From Oscillospiraceae bacterium (lineage in GTDB: Bacteria; Bacillota; Clostridia; Oscillospirales; Acutalibacteraceae), in contig SVPC01000007.1 of NCBI GenBank assembly GCA_015066095.1, positions 1-64,000 on the forward strand: a DNA stretch of 64,000 bases, in the 5' to 3' direction. Positions 50,243-58,604 of the stretch are shown here, one piece after another. The position numbers were made by a program, and so were the translations under genes. Every line of letters starts with the position of its first letter. Within the stretch, counting starts at the first letter, position 1. The notes under the pieces are model-generated. The model searched no databases and was not told the DNA's origin. It saw only the letters and a list, made by a program, of their open reading frames with translations.

Positions 50243-51304
50243 ATGAGTTCATTTAAAAACAAAACACTTTTAATCACAGGCGGTACCGGTAGCTTTGGCA
50301 ATGCTGTGCTAAACCGTTTTTTGGCTACCGATATCGGTGAAATCCGTATTTTGTCACGCGATGAGAAAAAGCAGGACGATATGCGCCACGAATTTCAGGC
50401 AAAAATGCCCGAAGTTGCCGAAAAAATCACCTTTTACATCGGCGATGTGCGTGATTTGTCATCGGTTAAAAATGCTATGCACGGCGTTGATTATATTTTC
50501 CACGCCGCCGCTTTAAAGCAGGTGCCTTCTTGCGAATTTTTCCCCATAGAAGCGGTTAAAACCAATGTTTTGGGTACAGAAAATGTGCTCACTGCCGCTA
50601 TTGAAGCAGGGGTACAAAACATCGTTTGCCTTTCAACCGACAAAGCAGCATACCCCGTTAATGCTATGGGCACCAGTAAAGCTATGATGGAAAAGGTTAT
50701 TGTTGCAAAGTCGCGCACGGTAAGTCCTGAACAGACAAAAATTTGTTGCACACGTTACGGCAATGTTATGTGCAGTCGCGGTAGCGTTATTCCGCTTTGG
50801 ATAGAACAAATCAAAGCAGGTAAAGACATCACCATCACTGAACCTTCTATGACTCGTTTCATAATGTCACTTGATGAAGCGGTCGACCTTGTGCTATTCG
50901 CCTTTGAAAATGGCAAATCGGGTGATATTTTGGTGCAAAAGGCTCCTGCTTGTACCATTGAAACACTTGCCAAAGCTGTTACTGAGCTATTTAACCCCGA
51001 CACAAAAATCAAGGTTATCGGTATTCGCCACGGCGAAAAAATGTATGAAACTCTTCTCACCAATGAAGAATGCGCCAACGCTACCGATATGGGTAATTTT
51101 TATCGTGTTCCTTGTGACAACCGCGGTCTTAACTACGATAAATACTTCAAAAACGGCGATACAGACCGTAATCCTTTGACAGAGTTTAACTCAAACAATA
51201 CAGAACTTTTAAATGTAGAACAGGTTAAAGAAAAACTTTTAAGCCTTCAGTACATCCGCGATGAATTAGCCGCTTGGGAGAAAAATAATGAAATCAATAT
51301 TTAA
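50243..51304 (+). CDS. capE: UDP-GlcNAc 4,6-dehydratase/5-epimerase (CapE/FnlA/WbjB)
   Basis: First step of UDP-N-acetyl-L-fucosamine synthesis: UDP-GlcNAc to UDP-2-acetamido-2,6-dideoxy-L-arabino-hexos-4-ulose. 353 residues from the ATG at 50243 (AAGGGG site). Extended SDR: GGTGSFGNAVL near 13, ILSRDEKKQDDMRHEF, HAAALKQVPSCEFFPIEA near 85, STDKAAYPVNAMGTSK near 125 and the C-terminal IGIRHGEKMYETL. High identity to CapE-type proteins is evident. Its 3' end overlaps the DUF1919 gene by 17 bp. Confidence 0.95.
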   Translation: MSSFKNKTLLITGGTGSFGNAVLNRFLATDIGEIRILSRDEKKQDDMRHEFQAKMPEVAEKITFYIGDVRDLSSVKNAMHGVDYIFHAAALKQVPSCEFFPIEAVKTNVLGTENVLTAAIEAGVQNIVCLSTDKAAYPVNAMGTSKAMMEKVIVAKSRTVSPEQTKICCTRYGNVMCSRGSVIPLWIEQIKAGKDITITEPSMTRFIMSLDEAVDLVLFAFENGKSGDILVQKAPACTIETLAKAVTELFNPDTKIKVIGIRHGEKMYETLLTNEECANATDMGNFYRVPCDNRGLNYDKYFKNGDTDRNPLTEFNSNNTELLNVEQVKEKLLSLQYIRDELAAWEKNNEINI

Positions 51305-51980
51305 AAAATTTATTCCCTATACCAAACAAAAATTTTTCACCTTTATACATTTTTTACGATTGAAAATTAGAAAAATTCCTTTAAAAAAACGCATCAAATC
51401 CCTCAACAATAAAAACTTTACGTTAATTTCCAACAACTGTAATGGTGGTGTTTTGCTTCACGAATTAGGACTAAGATTCAATTCTCCATTCGTTAATTTG
51501 TATGTTAATACTGAAGATTACATTAAATACTTGCAAAATTTCGATTATTATAATACCCTTGAGGTTGAATTTTTAAATGATACTGATAAATCATATCCCG
51601 TTGGAAGACTTGGCGATTTAACCGTTGATTTTGTACATTATAAATCCAACAGTGAAGCCAAAACAAAATGGAATGAGCGAACACAGCGAATTAACAAAGA
51701 CAATATCTTTGTAATTTTAACTGAACAAGATGACTGCACATTTGATTGTTTGAAATCTTTTGATAATCTTAATTTTGAAAACAAAGTTGTATTTACTTGC
51801 AAACGTTATCCCGAAATAAAATCCTCTGTATTTGTTAAAAAGTATTACAACAATCCAAAAGGCGTTTTTATGTTTTTAGATTTTCCTAATCGGTTTTCTA
51901 TTAAAAGAAATTACGATGTGTTTGATTTTGTGTCGTGGTTCAACGGCGAAAAAGACTTAAATAAATTAATGGGAGAATAA
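51288..51980 (+). CDS. DUF1919 exopolysaccharide-associated protein
   Basis: 230 residues matching the DUF1919 pattern: FTLISNNCNGGVLLHELGLRFNSPFVNLYV near 44, YPVGRLGDLTVDFVHYKS near 103, WNERTQRINKDNIFVILTEQDDC near 127. Members occur in capsule and exopolysaccharide loci and their reaction is not known to me. The basic N-terminus (residues 1-36) may contact the membrane. It is inserted between capE and capF with overlapping or 3-bp junctions, so it is expressed with the FucNAc enzymes. Confidence 0.8.
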   Translation: MKSIFKKFIPYTKQKFFTFIHFLRLKIRKIPLKKRIKSLNNKNFTLISNNCNGGVLLHELGLRFNSPFVNLYVNTEDYIKYLQNFDYYNTLEVEFLNDTDKSYPVGRLGDLTVDFVHYKSNSEAKTKWNERTQRINKDNIFVILTEQDDCTFDCLKSFDNLNFENKVVFTCKRYPEIKSSVFVKKYYNNPKGVFMFLDFPNRFSIKRNYDVFDFVSWFNGEKDLNKLMGE

Positions 51981-51983
51981 ATA

Positions 51984-53144
51984 ATGAGGATTCTTATAAC
52001 CGGTGCTAACGGTTTTGTTGGCAAAAATTTGACCGAAGCGCTAAAAAATATACGTGACGGCAAAGACCGTACTCATCCCGAAATTTCTATTGACGAAATT
52101 TACCTTTACGATATTGATTCCACTGCACAAGAACTTGATGAGTATTGCCAAAAAGCAGACTTTGTGTTTAATCTTGCAGGTGTAAACCGTCCTAAAAATA
52201 CGGAAGAATTTATGCAAGGTAATTTCGGTTTCGGTTCTACATTATTAGAAACCTTAAAAAAGCACGGCAACACCTGCCCTATTATGCTTTCTTCGTCTAT
52301 TCAAGCAACACTTGAAGGTCGCTATGACAACGACTATGGCAGAAGCAAAAAAGCAGGTGAAGACCTGTTCTTTGGTTATGCTAGAGAAACAGGCGCTAAA
52401 GTCTGCATTTATCGTTTCCCAAACCTTTTTGGCAAGTGGTGCAAACCTAATTACAACAGTGTTATAGCCACATGGTGCTATAATATTGCCAACGATTTGG
52501 ATATCACAATAAATGAACGCACTGTAGAGCTAGAACTACTTTACATAGATGATTTAATTAACGAAATGCTTTTATGCCTTGGCGGCAACCAACATAAAAT
52601 AGGTGATTTTTGCATTTGCCCCCTCACCCATAAAGTGACTTTAGGTGAAATTGCAGACCTTTTATTCTCATTTAAAGCACAACCGCAAACACTTATAATG
52701 CCCGAAATCCCTGATAACAGTTTTGCAAAAAAACTATATTCCACATATCTTTCGTATTTGCCAAAAGAAAAGGTTTCTTTTCCGCTTAAAATGAATGTGG
52801 ACAACCGCGGAAGTTTTACCGAATTTTTAAAAACCGCAAATTGCGGACAGTTTTCGGTAAATATTTCAAAACCTGGTATCACAAAAGGTCAACACTGGCA
52901 TAATACCAAATGGGAATTTTTTATTGTGGTTAGCGGTGATGGACTTATAGAACAACGCAAAATTGGTACGGATGAAGTTTTACGCTTCCGCGTTTCAGGC
53001 AAAAAAATTGAAGCCGTACATATGTTGCCCGGCTATACACACAACATTATAAATTTAAGTGAAACCAGCGATTTAGTAACGATTATGTGGGCAAATGAAC
53101 AGTTTGACCCCACACATCCGGACACATTTTTTGAAGAGGTGTAA
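51984..53144 (+). CDS. capF: UDP-2-acetamido-2,6-dideoxy-hexulose reductase (CapF/FnlB/WbjC)
   Basis: Second step of UDP-L-FucNAc synthesis. 386 residues in two domains, as in CapF: an SDR domain (GANGFVGKNL near 7, FNLAGVNRPK near 62, NDYGRSKKAGEDL near 115) and a C-terminal cupin (from about 262: NVDNRGSFTEFLK, KPGITKGQHWHNTKWEFF with zinc-binding His, HMLPGYTHNIIN). The cupin carries out the epimerisation step and the SDR the reduction in characterised homologues. Confidence 0.95.
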   Translation: MRILITGANGFVGKNLTEALKNIRDGKDRTHPEISIDEIYLYDIDSTAQELDEYCQKADFVFNLAGVNRPKNTEEFMQGNFGFGSTLLETLKKHGNTCPIMLSSSIQATLEGRYDNDYGRSKKAGEDLFFGYARETGAKVCIYRFPNLFGKWCKPNYNSVIATWCYNIANDLDITINERTVELELLYIDDLINEMLLCLGGNQHKIGDFCICPLTHKVTLGEIADLLFSFKAQPQTLIMPEIPDNSFAKKLYSTYLSYLPKEKVSFPLKMNVDNRGSFTEFLKTANCGQFSVNISKPGITKGQHWHNTKWEFFIVVSGDGLIEQRKIGTDEVLRFRVSGKKIEAVHMLPGYTHNIINLSETSDLVTIMWANEQFDPTHPDTFFEEV

Positions 53145-53149
53145 TTTCT

Positions 53150-54352
53150 ATGCTCAGTCCACAGCAACAAGCGCTATTAGGTCTATTAAATGCAAATAGT
53201 GATTCCGATTTTTTGGTGCTTTCGGCTGATGATTGGGAAATGGTTTTAAAAGAAAGTATCAAACAAGCTGTCACTATACAGGCTTTTGATTGTGCTGAAA
53301 AACACAAACAGATAATTCCACGAAGCACCTATAAATCTTGGTTTGATTTATGTATGCAATACTTTATAAACAATTCGAAAGTACTTACGGCACAAAACAA
53401 TCTTATAAAAATCTTAGACGATAATAAATTTTCTTACATTATATTAAAGGGACTTTCCTCTGCTTCCTTTTATCCAGACCCGAAAAAACGTCTTTTGGGC
53501 GATGTGGATTTTCTTATTTGTCCCGAACAGCAAAAAGCCGTAGAAGATGCGCTGATTAACGCAGGGTATAAAAAAGAACTCGATGAGCATATTTGCCATC
53601 GCGTTTTCAAAAAACCGCACGAGCATTTAGAAATGCACTTTGAGGTTGCAGGGATTCCGCACGGTAAGGCTGGTGAACTTTTTCGTGATTTTTTGAAAAA
53701 TGCCACCCAAAAATTTGAACAACATGAAACGCCCAGCTTCAAAAAACCGTTACCAAAATTTCATTGTGTTATAATTTTTTTACACACCATACATCATTTG
53801 TTAGGTGAAGGTTTGGGGCTTCGCCACCTTTGTGACTGGGCGTATTTTGTAGATAAAACCCACAAGGAGCCCTTTTGGGAAACTGATATTCTACCACTTT
53901 TCAAAAGGAGCGGCACATTAAATTTTGCTTCTATAATCACAAAAACCGCACATATCTATTTAGGTACAGCTTGTCCCGAATGGGCAAGACGGGTTGACGA
54001 TTCCCTGTGCGAAGAAGTTATTTCAGACATTTTTGCCTCAGGAAACCTTGGACATAAAGACAAAGACCGCGCAGGCTCCGCCAAAATGATTTCACAGCAT
54101 GGAAAAAGTGGTACCAAAAACGGAAAAATTAAAAATCAATACTTAACACTGATAAACTCTATGTACTATCTATATCCGTTTTTACACAAATGGAAAATAC
54201 TTTATCCTATAATTTTTATTTGGCGAATTATTAGATACTTAATTCTAATGTTTATTGGTAAAAAGCCATCACTAATAAAAGCAAATGCCTATGCAAATCA
54301 GCGTTTGGCACTTTATAAACAATTCAAACTCTATGAAAGTACGGAGGAATGA
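53150..54352 (+). CDS. Putative nucleotidyltransferase (NTP_transf_5 family)
   Basis: 400 residues. KGLSSASFYPDPKKRLLGDVDFLICP (100-125) is the core of the uncharacterised nucleotidyltransferase family NTP_transf_5, with a GDVD metal motif at 117-120. Later HTIHHLLGEGLGLRHLCDWAYFVD near 210 is also typical. A hydrophobic stretch lies near 345-370. Members recur in surface-glycan loci, but the substrate is unknown. It sits between capF and capG, 5 bp after one and overlapping the other. Confidence 0.82.
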   Translation: MLSPQQQALLGLLNANSDSDFLVLSADDWEMVLKESIKQAVTIQAFDCAEKHKQIIPRSTYKSWFDLCMQYFINNSKVLTAQNNLIKILDDNKFSYIILKGLSSASFYPDPKKRLLGDVDFLICPEQQKAVEDALINAGYKKELDEHICHRVFKKPHEHLEMHFEVAGIPHGKAGELFRDFLKNATQKFEQHETPSFKKPLPKFHCVIIFLHTIHHLLGEGLGLRHLCDWAYFVDKTHKEPFWETDILPLFKRSGTLNFASIITKTAHIYLGTACPEWARRVDDSLCEEVISDIFASGNLGHKDKDRAGSAKMISQHGKSGTKNGKIKNQYLTLINSMYYLYPFLHKWKILYPIIFIWRIIRYLILMFIGKKPSLIKANAYANQRLALYKQFKLYESTEE

Positions 54353-54354
54353 AA

Positions 54355-55497
54355 ATGTCCAAACTTAAACTTATGACTATTGTCGGCACTCGCCCCGAAA
54401 TTATCCGTTTGGCAGCAGTAATTAAAAAATGTGACAAATATTTCGATCATATATTGGTTCATACAGGTCAAAACTATGACTATACTCTTAACCAAATATT
54501 CTTCGAAGATTTAGGGCTTAGAAATCCCGATTATTATCTTGATGCCGTAGGTGACAATTTAGGTGAAACCATCGGTAACATTATTGCTAAATCTTATAAA
54601 CTTATGAACGAACTGAAGCCTGACGCTTTGCTTATTCTAGGCGATACCAACTCCTGTCTTTCGGCAATTGCAGCCAAACGTCTTCATATACCCATCTTCC
54701 ATATGGAAGCAGGTAACCGCTGTAAGGATGAATGTTTACCGGAAGAAACTAACCGCCGTATTGTAGACATTATTAGCGATGTAAATTTGGCTTATTCAGA
54801 ACACGCCCGTAAATATTTACACGAATGCGGTCTTCCAAAAGAACGTGTTTATGTAACCGGTTCACCAATGGCGGAGGTTTTAAGGGAAAACCTTGAAAAA
54901 ATAGACGCTTCTGATATTCATAACAAACTCGGTATTGAAAAAGGAAAATATATCTTACTTTCAGCACACAGAGAAGAAAATATTGAGACTGAAAAGAACT
55001 TTCTTTCACTTTTCGGTGCAATAAATGCTATTGCCGAAAAATATCAAATACCTATTCTTTATTCGTGCCATCCACGCTCTAAAAAGCGTATTGAACAAAG
55101 TGGATTCAAACTCAACGAACGTATTATAAGACACGAGCCATTAGGTTTCCACGATTATAACTGCTTACAGAAAAACGCGTTCGCAGTTATATCCGATAGC
55201 GGAACATTACCCGAAGAATCAAGCTTCTTTACGAGTGTTGGTTGTCCGTTCCCTGCGGTTTGTATCCGCACCTCCACAGAACGCCCCGAAGCACTTGACA
55301 AGGCTTGTTTTGTACTTGCAGGCATTGATGAAAACAGCCTTTTACAAGCCGTAGAAACCGCGATAGAGATGAATAAAAACGGTGATTACGGTATCCCTGT
55401 TCCCGATTACATCGACGAGACAGTATCAACCAAAGTAGTAAAACTTATTCAAAGTTATACCAGTGTTGTTAATAAAATGGTTTGGCGCAAATTTTAA
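54355..55497 (+). CDS. capG: UDP-N-acetylglucosamine/fucosamine 2-epimerase (CapG/FnlC type)
   Basis: 380 residues of the WecB-like non-hydrolysing epimerase family: TIVGTRPEIIRLAAVI at the start, HTGQNYDYTLNQIFFEDL near 38, HMEAGNRCKDECLPEETNRRI near 114, AHREENIETE near 203, SDSGTLPEESSFF near 280. The flanking capE and capF make UDP-L-FucNAc formation (third step) the likely role, rather than ManNAc synthesis. The start ATG at 54355 lies 7 nt after GGAGG. The ATG at 54349 is too close. Confidence 0.93.
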   Translation: MSKLKLMTIVGTRPEIIRLAAVIKKCDKYFDHILVHTGQNYDYTLNQIFFEDLGLRNPDYYLDAVGDNLGETIGNIIAKSYKLMNELKPDALLILGDTNSCLSAIAAKRLHIPIFHMEAGNRCKDECLPEETNRRIVDIISDVNLAYSEHARKYLHECGLPKERVYVTGSPMAEVLRENLEKIDASDIHNKLGIEKGKYILLSAHREENIETEKNFLSLFGAINAIAEKYQIPILYSCHPRSKKRIEQSGFKLNERIIRHEPLGFHDYNCLQKNAFAVISDSGTLPEESSFFTSVGCPFPAVCIRTSTERPEALDKACFVLAGIDENSLLQAVETAIEMNKNGDYGIPVPDYIDETVSTKVVKLIQSYTSVVNKMVWRKF

Positions 55498-55509
55498 TAT
55501 AAAAAAATT

Positions 55510-55537
55510 AACCCGCTCTAACGAGCGGGTTTTGTTT
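55510..55537. terminator. Bidirectional terminator closing the polysaccharide locus
   Basis: A 9-bp stem AACCCGCTC/GAGCGGGTT with a TAAC loop, T-runs on both strands. It also serves the convergent M23 peptidase gene. Confidence 0.92.
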
Positions 55538-56776
55538 TTAATATCCAATATATGGTGCAGGGTTTATTTGTTTGTCGTTTTTCAAAATTTCGAAATGCAA
55601 GTGAGGTCCTGTTGAACGGCCGGTATTACCTAACTTCGCAATCTGTTGACCCTGACTTACAGTAGCACCCTTCTTAACACAAAGTGCGCTATTGTGTGCG
55701 TAACGTGTTTTGTAACCATTACCGTGGTCAATCACAACTGCGTAGCCATAGTTACCATCCCAGCCTGAGAAGATAACCTTACCTGCTTTTGCAGCAAAAA
55801 TGGGAGAGCCTGTATCACCTGCCAAGTCCATTCCTCTGTGGCCTCTGCCATCACCCCAATAAGCGGTAATGAGTTTTACATCACCTTTATTCATAGGACG
55901 GATAAAACCTGCCGACTTAGCATTTGCTTTGCTTGTTGCGGTTGCAACCGGAACGGCAGTACCCTTTAAAACAACCTTTTCTACAGGCTTTTTAAGAACT
56001 TCTTTAGAAAGAACTGTTTTTGCAATTTGCTTACCGTTTACAGTTTCTACAACTGCTGTTTCAGTTTCAAGACCTTTTTCACCCTTTGTTTGTACCTTTT
56101 CATAGGAGCGGTCTTTTTTGCTTGTGTAAAGAGTTTTAGTAGTATACTTTATTGCGGTTTCGGTAGTAACAGTAGAAACTGTCTTAACCTCCAACGCACT
56201 AACTATTGCTTGGATATCCTGAGCAGACTTAATATCGTCTTTCAAACAACAGCCTTCAACAATCTCAACATCATCAGTAAAAGTAGAGGTGTTTTTTGCA
56301 CCTTTCACATAATACTTGCAAAGTGCAGCGTCTACGATTTTGTCAAGTTCTTCCCTGTCGCCGTATGCTAAAACTTTACCATTTACAGTGAGTGCTGAAG
56401 AAAAACTAATTTCCTTAGTATTATCGATAATAGCATCTGCGAGATTTTGTTCACAACAAATATTATCGGTTGTGGTCACTGTTAAAGAAAATTCAGGTTC
56501 TTCAATTACGCTTTCCTTATCTTCGGAATTTATGTTTGAAAGAACCACTTTTTTAGCTTTTTCAAAAACATTGGTATTGCTTACAACAGCAATATTTTTA
56601 CCTGCATACTCAACATTAAAACCAATAGTTATGCCACAAGTAACAATGCTTAAAACCAAACCAATTACAGCAACCATAATAAATGCTGTAAATCTAACAA
56701 ATATTCTGTTTTTCTTTACGAATTTGGAAGCTTTGTTAAATGCTTCAATAGTCAAATCCTTAAAAATAACAGTCAC
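55538..56776 (-). CDS. Membrane-anchored M23 endopeptidase with G5 domain
   Basis: 412 residues. A membrane helix at about 28-50 is followed by an extracellular LysM-less stalk (50-205), a G5 domain (about 205-282, VETVNGKQ...SKEVLKKPVEKVVLKGT) and a C-terminal M23 peptidase (from 290). The peptidase has zinc ligands in GHRGMDLAG, the RYAHNS strand and GPHLHFEI near 395. It probably cleaves peptidoglycan cross-bridges. Similar proteins act in growth or sporulation. The start is given as GTG 56776, but the AAGGAT site is very close, so the true start is uncertain. Confidence 0.9.
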   Translation of the reverse strand: MTVIFKDLTIEAFNKASKFVKKNRIFVRFTAFIMVAVIGLVLSIVTCGITIGFNVEYAGKNIAVVSNTNVFEKAKKVVLSNINSEDKESVIEEPEFSLTVTTTDNICCEQNLADAIIDNTKEISFSSALTVNGKVLAYGDREELDKIVDAALCKYYVKGAKNTSTFTDDVEIVEGCCLKDDIKSAQDIQAIVSALEVKTVSTVTTETAIKYTTKTLYTSKKDRSYEKVQTKGEKGLETETAVVETVNGKQIAKTVLSKEVLKKPVEKVVLKGTAVPVATATSKANAKSAGFIRPMNKGDVKLITAYWGDGRGHRGMDLAGDTGSPIFAAKAGKVIFSGWDGNYGYAVVIDHGNGYKTRYAHNSALCVKKGATVSQGQQIAKLGNTGRSTGPHLHFEILKNDKQINPAPYIGY

Positions 56777-56817
56777 ATCCTTACCAAAAGTTACAATTTG
56801 TAATATTTACAAGTATC

Positions 56818-56846
56818 ATTATAACAAAAAGGTTACAAAATTGCAA
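56818..56846 (-). promoter_or_regulatory. Promoter of the M23 peptidase gene
   Basis: TTGCAA at 56846-56841, a 17-bp spacer, and TATAAT at 56823-56818. The -35 region overlaps a hairpin (AAAAAGGTTACAA/TTGCAACCTTTTT, 56826-56855). Confidence 0.72.
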
Positions 56847-57104
56847 CCTTTTTTTAATATTTTTTTAACTTTTTTTGATTTTATACAAATTTTCTCAATA
56901 AAGATTCTTTTTTAAAGCCCTACGTATAATATATATACAAAAATAACGCCCTTTTAGAGTACTGCCAACTGTAATTATTTTTTATAATAAACTCACTGCA
57001 AATTTCAACTATTTTAAATACCAAAATCCTTAATGATAATAATGTCGAAAATACTCGAAATGATTTACATAATTATTATATGGTCATTATATACAAGACG
57101 CCAT

Positions 57105-57202
57105 TTATCCAACTTATCCACATGGTTTTCCACTGTTTTCGTGAAAAAAAGCCCTTTTTAATGTGGTACAAGCCCTGAAAATGTTAAAATCTCTGTGGAT
57201 AA
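57105..57202. other. Cluster of DnaA-box-like sites in an AT-rich intergenic region
   Basis: The 492-bp gap 56777-57268 is AT-rich and encodes no plausible protein. It contains TTATCCAAC (57105-57113), a perfect DnaA box TTATCCACA (57114-57122), the related TTTTCCACT (57126-57134) and, on the other strand, TGTGGATAA (57194-57202). Two perfect and two near-consensus 9-mers within 98 bp next to an AT-rich stretch are typical for DnaA binding regions. No dnaA or dnaN gene is present in the window. Confidence 0.7.
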
Positions 57203-57268
57203 GTTGAAAAACTTTTATGGTTATTTTAGTTTACATAACAACAAAAATCGTAAAATTTCGGTCATTTT

Positions 57269-58486
57269 TTATTGCTCTTTTTTAAGCAAAATATCCATTA
57301 CCTTAGGACCGTGTTCTATGAAGATTTTTGTGGCCGCCGCATTGGCTTCAGTAAAGGATTTTACACCATTTTGGGACTCTTTACTATCATAAATCATAAA
57401 GGGTACCGGCTCTCGTGAGTGGGTCATTGTATCAAGCGGAGTTGGATGGTCGGGCATAATTAAAATTCTAAAATCTTCACCACAATTTTCAAGATACGAA
57501 AGTATCTGCTTTAAAGAACGCTGTTCTATAAGTTCTATTGCCCGAACCTTATTTTGTACTTCGCCGCGGTGTCCGCATTCGTCAGGTGCTTCGATATGTA
57601 CATACACAAGGTCGCATCCGTTTTGGAAGGCTTCTATCGCCGCTTGTGCTTTGCCTTCGAAATTTGTATCAAGGTAACCCGTAGCATTTTCCACATCAGG
57701 AGTTTGCATATTAGCACAAATACCGATACCTTTTAAAAGGTCTACGGCACTTACAACCGCACCTTTAACTCCGTTCTTTTCATAAAAATCTTGAAGCATG
57801 GGCTTTTTACCTTCGCCCCAAAGCCAGATAGAATTTGCCTCGTTAAGACCTTTCTTACGGCGCTCGATATTTACAGGGTGGTCTTTTAGTATATCATAAC
57901 TTTTTTTCATAAGGTCAATAAGTGGCTTGGCATTTTGTGAGTCACTTAAATAACTGCCGATAACCTTACCACTTATATCATGCGGGGGTGTCATTTCGCC
58001 CAAATCGGTTGTGCCGTTTTGCCAAACAAGGCAATGACGGTAACTAACACCGCCATAGAATTTATAAATCTCATTGCCCAAATTTTCTTCTACGGTTTTG
58101 ATAATTTCGTGCGCTTCTTTTGTAGAAATATCACCCGCACAATAATCTACCATAGTTTTATCTTCATACTTTTCTTCATCCGATAGAGTTACAATATTAC
58201 AACGAAGTGTTACATCTGTATCCTTTAAATCAATACCGATGGATGCCGCTTCCAAAGGTGAACGGCCTGTGTAGCAAACCAAGGGGTCGTAGCCCATAAC
58301 CGATAAATTTGCAACATCACTACCGGGTTTAAGACCTGCGCCTACTGTACGACACATACCCACGACAGATGTGTTTGCCAATTTATCCATAAGCGGTTTT
58401 TGAGCCAATTCCATAGGCGTCTTGCCGCCAAGTGCTTCATTTGGAGTATCCGCCATACCGTCACATAATAAAACTAAGTATTTCAT
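57269..58486 (-). CDS. apgM: Cofactor-independent phosphoglycerate mutase (ApgM type)
   Basis: 405 residues of the archaeal-type iPGM branch of the alkaline phosphatase superfamily. YLVLLCDGMADTP holds the first metal Asp. GLKPGSDVANLSVMGYDP near 50 has the catalytic Ser, with HIEAPDECGHRG near 295 and MPDHPTPLDTMTHSREPVPFMIY near 343 for the second metal site. In glycolysis it interconverts 3- and 2-phosphoglycerate. In some bacteria homologues lie in threonine/homoserine operons, and here it stands alone. Confidence 0.93.
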   Translation of the reverse strand: MKYLVLLCDGMADTPNEALGGKTPMELAQKPLMDKLANTSVVGMCRTVGAGLKPGSDVANLSVMGYDPLVCYTGRSPLEAASIGIDLKDTDVTLRCNIVTLSDEEKYEDKTMVDYCAGDISTKEAHEIIKTVEENLGNEIYKFYGGVSYRHCLVWQNGTTDLGEMTPPHDISGKVIGSYLSDSQNAKPLIDLMKKSYDILKDHPVNIERRKKGLNEANSIWLWGEGKKPMLQDFYEKNGVKGAVVSAVDLLKGIGICANMQTPDVENATGYLDTNFEGKAQAAIEAFQNGCDLVYVHIEAPDECGHRGEVQNKVRAIELIEQRSLKQILSYLENCGEDFRILIMPDHPTPLDTMTHSREPVPFMIYDSKESQNGVKSFTEANAAATKIFIEHGPKVMDILLKKEQ

Positions 58487-58604
58487 ATTATCATTCCTTT
58501 TAAAATTCGATAAATCTATTATACCAATTATATTTTAACTTGTAAAGAAAAAAGGCTTTTCTTTTTTTCTAATTTAATGTAATATATTAGTAGAGGTGAA
58601 AGCA

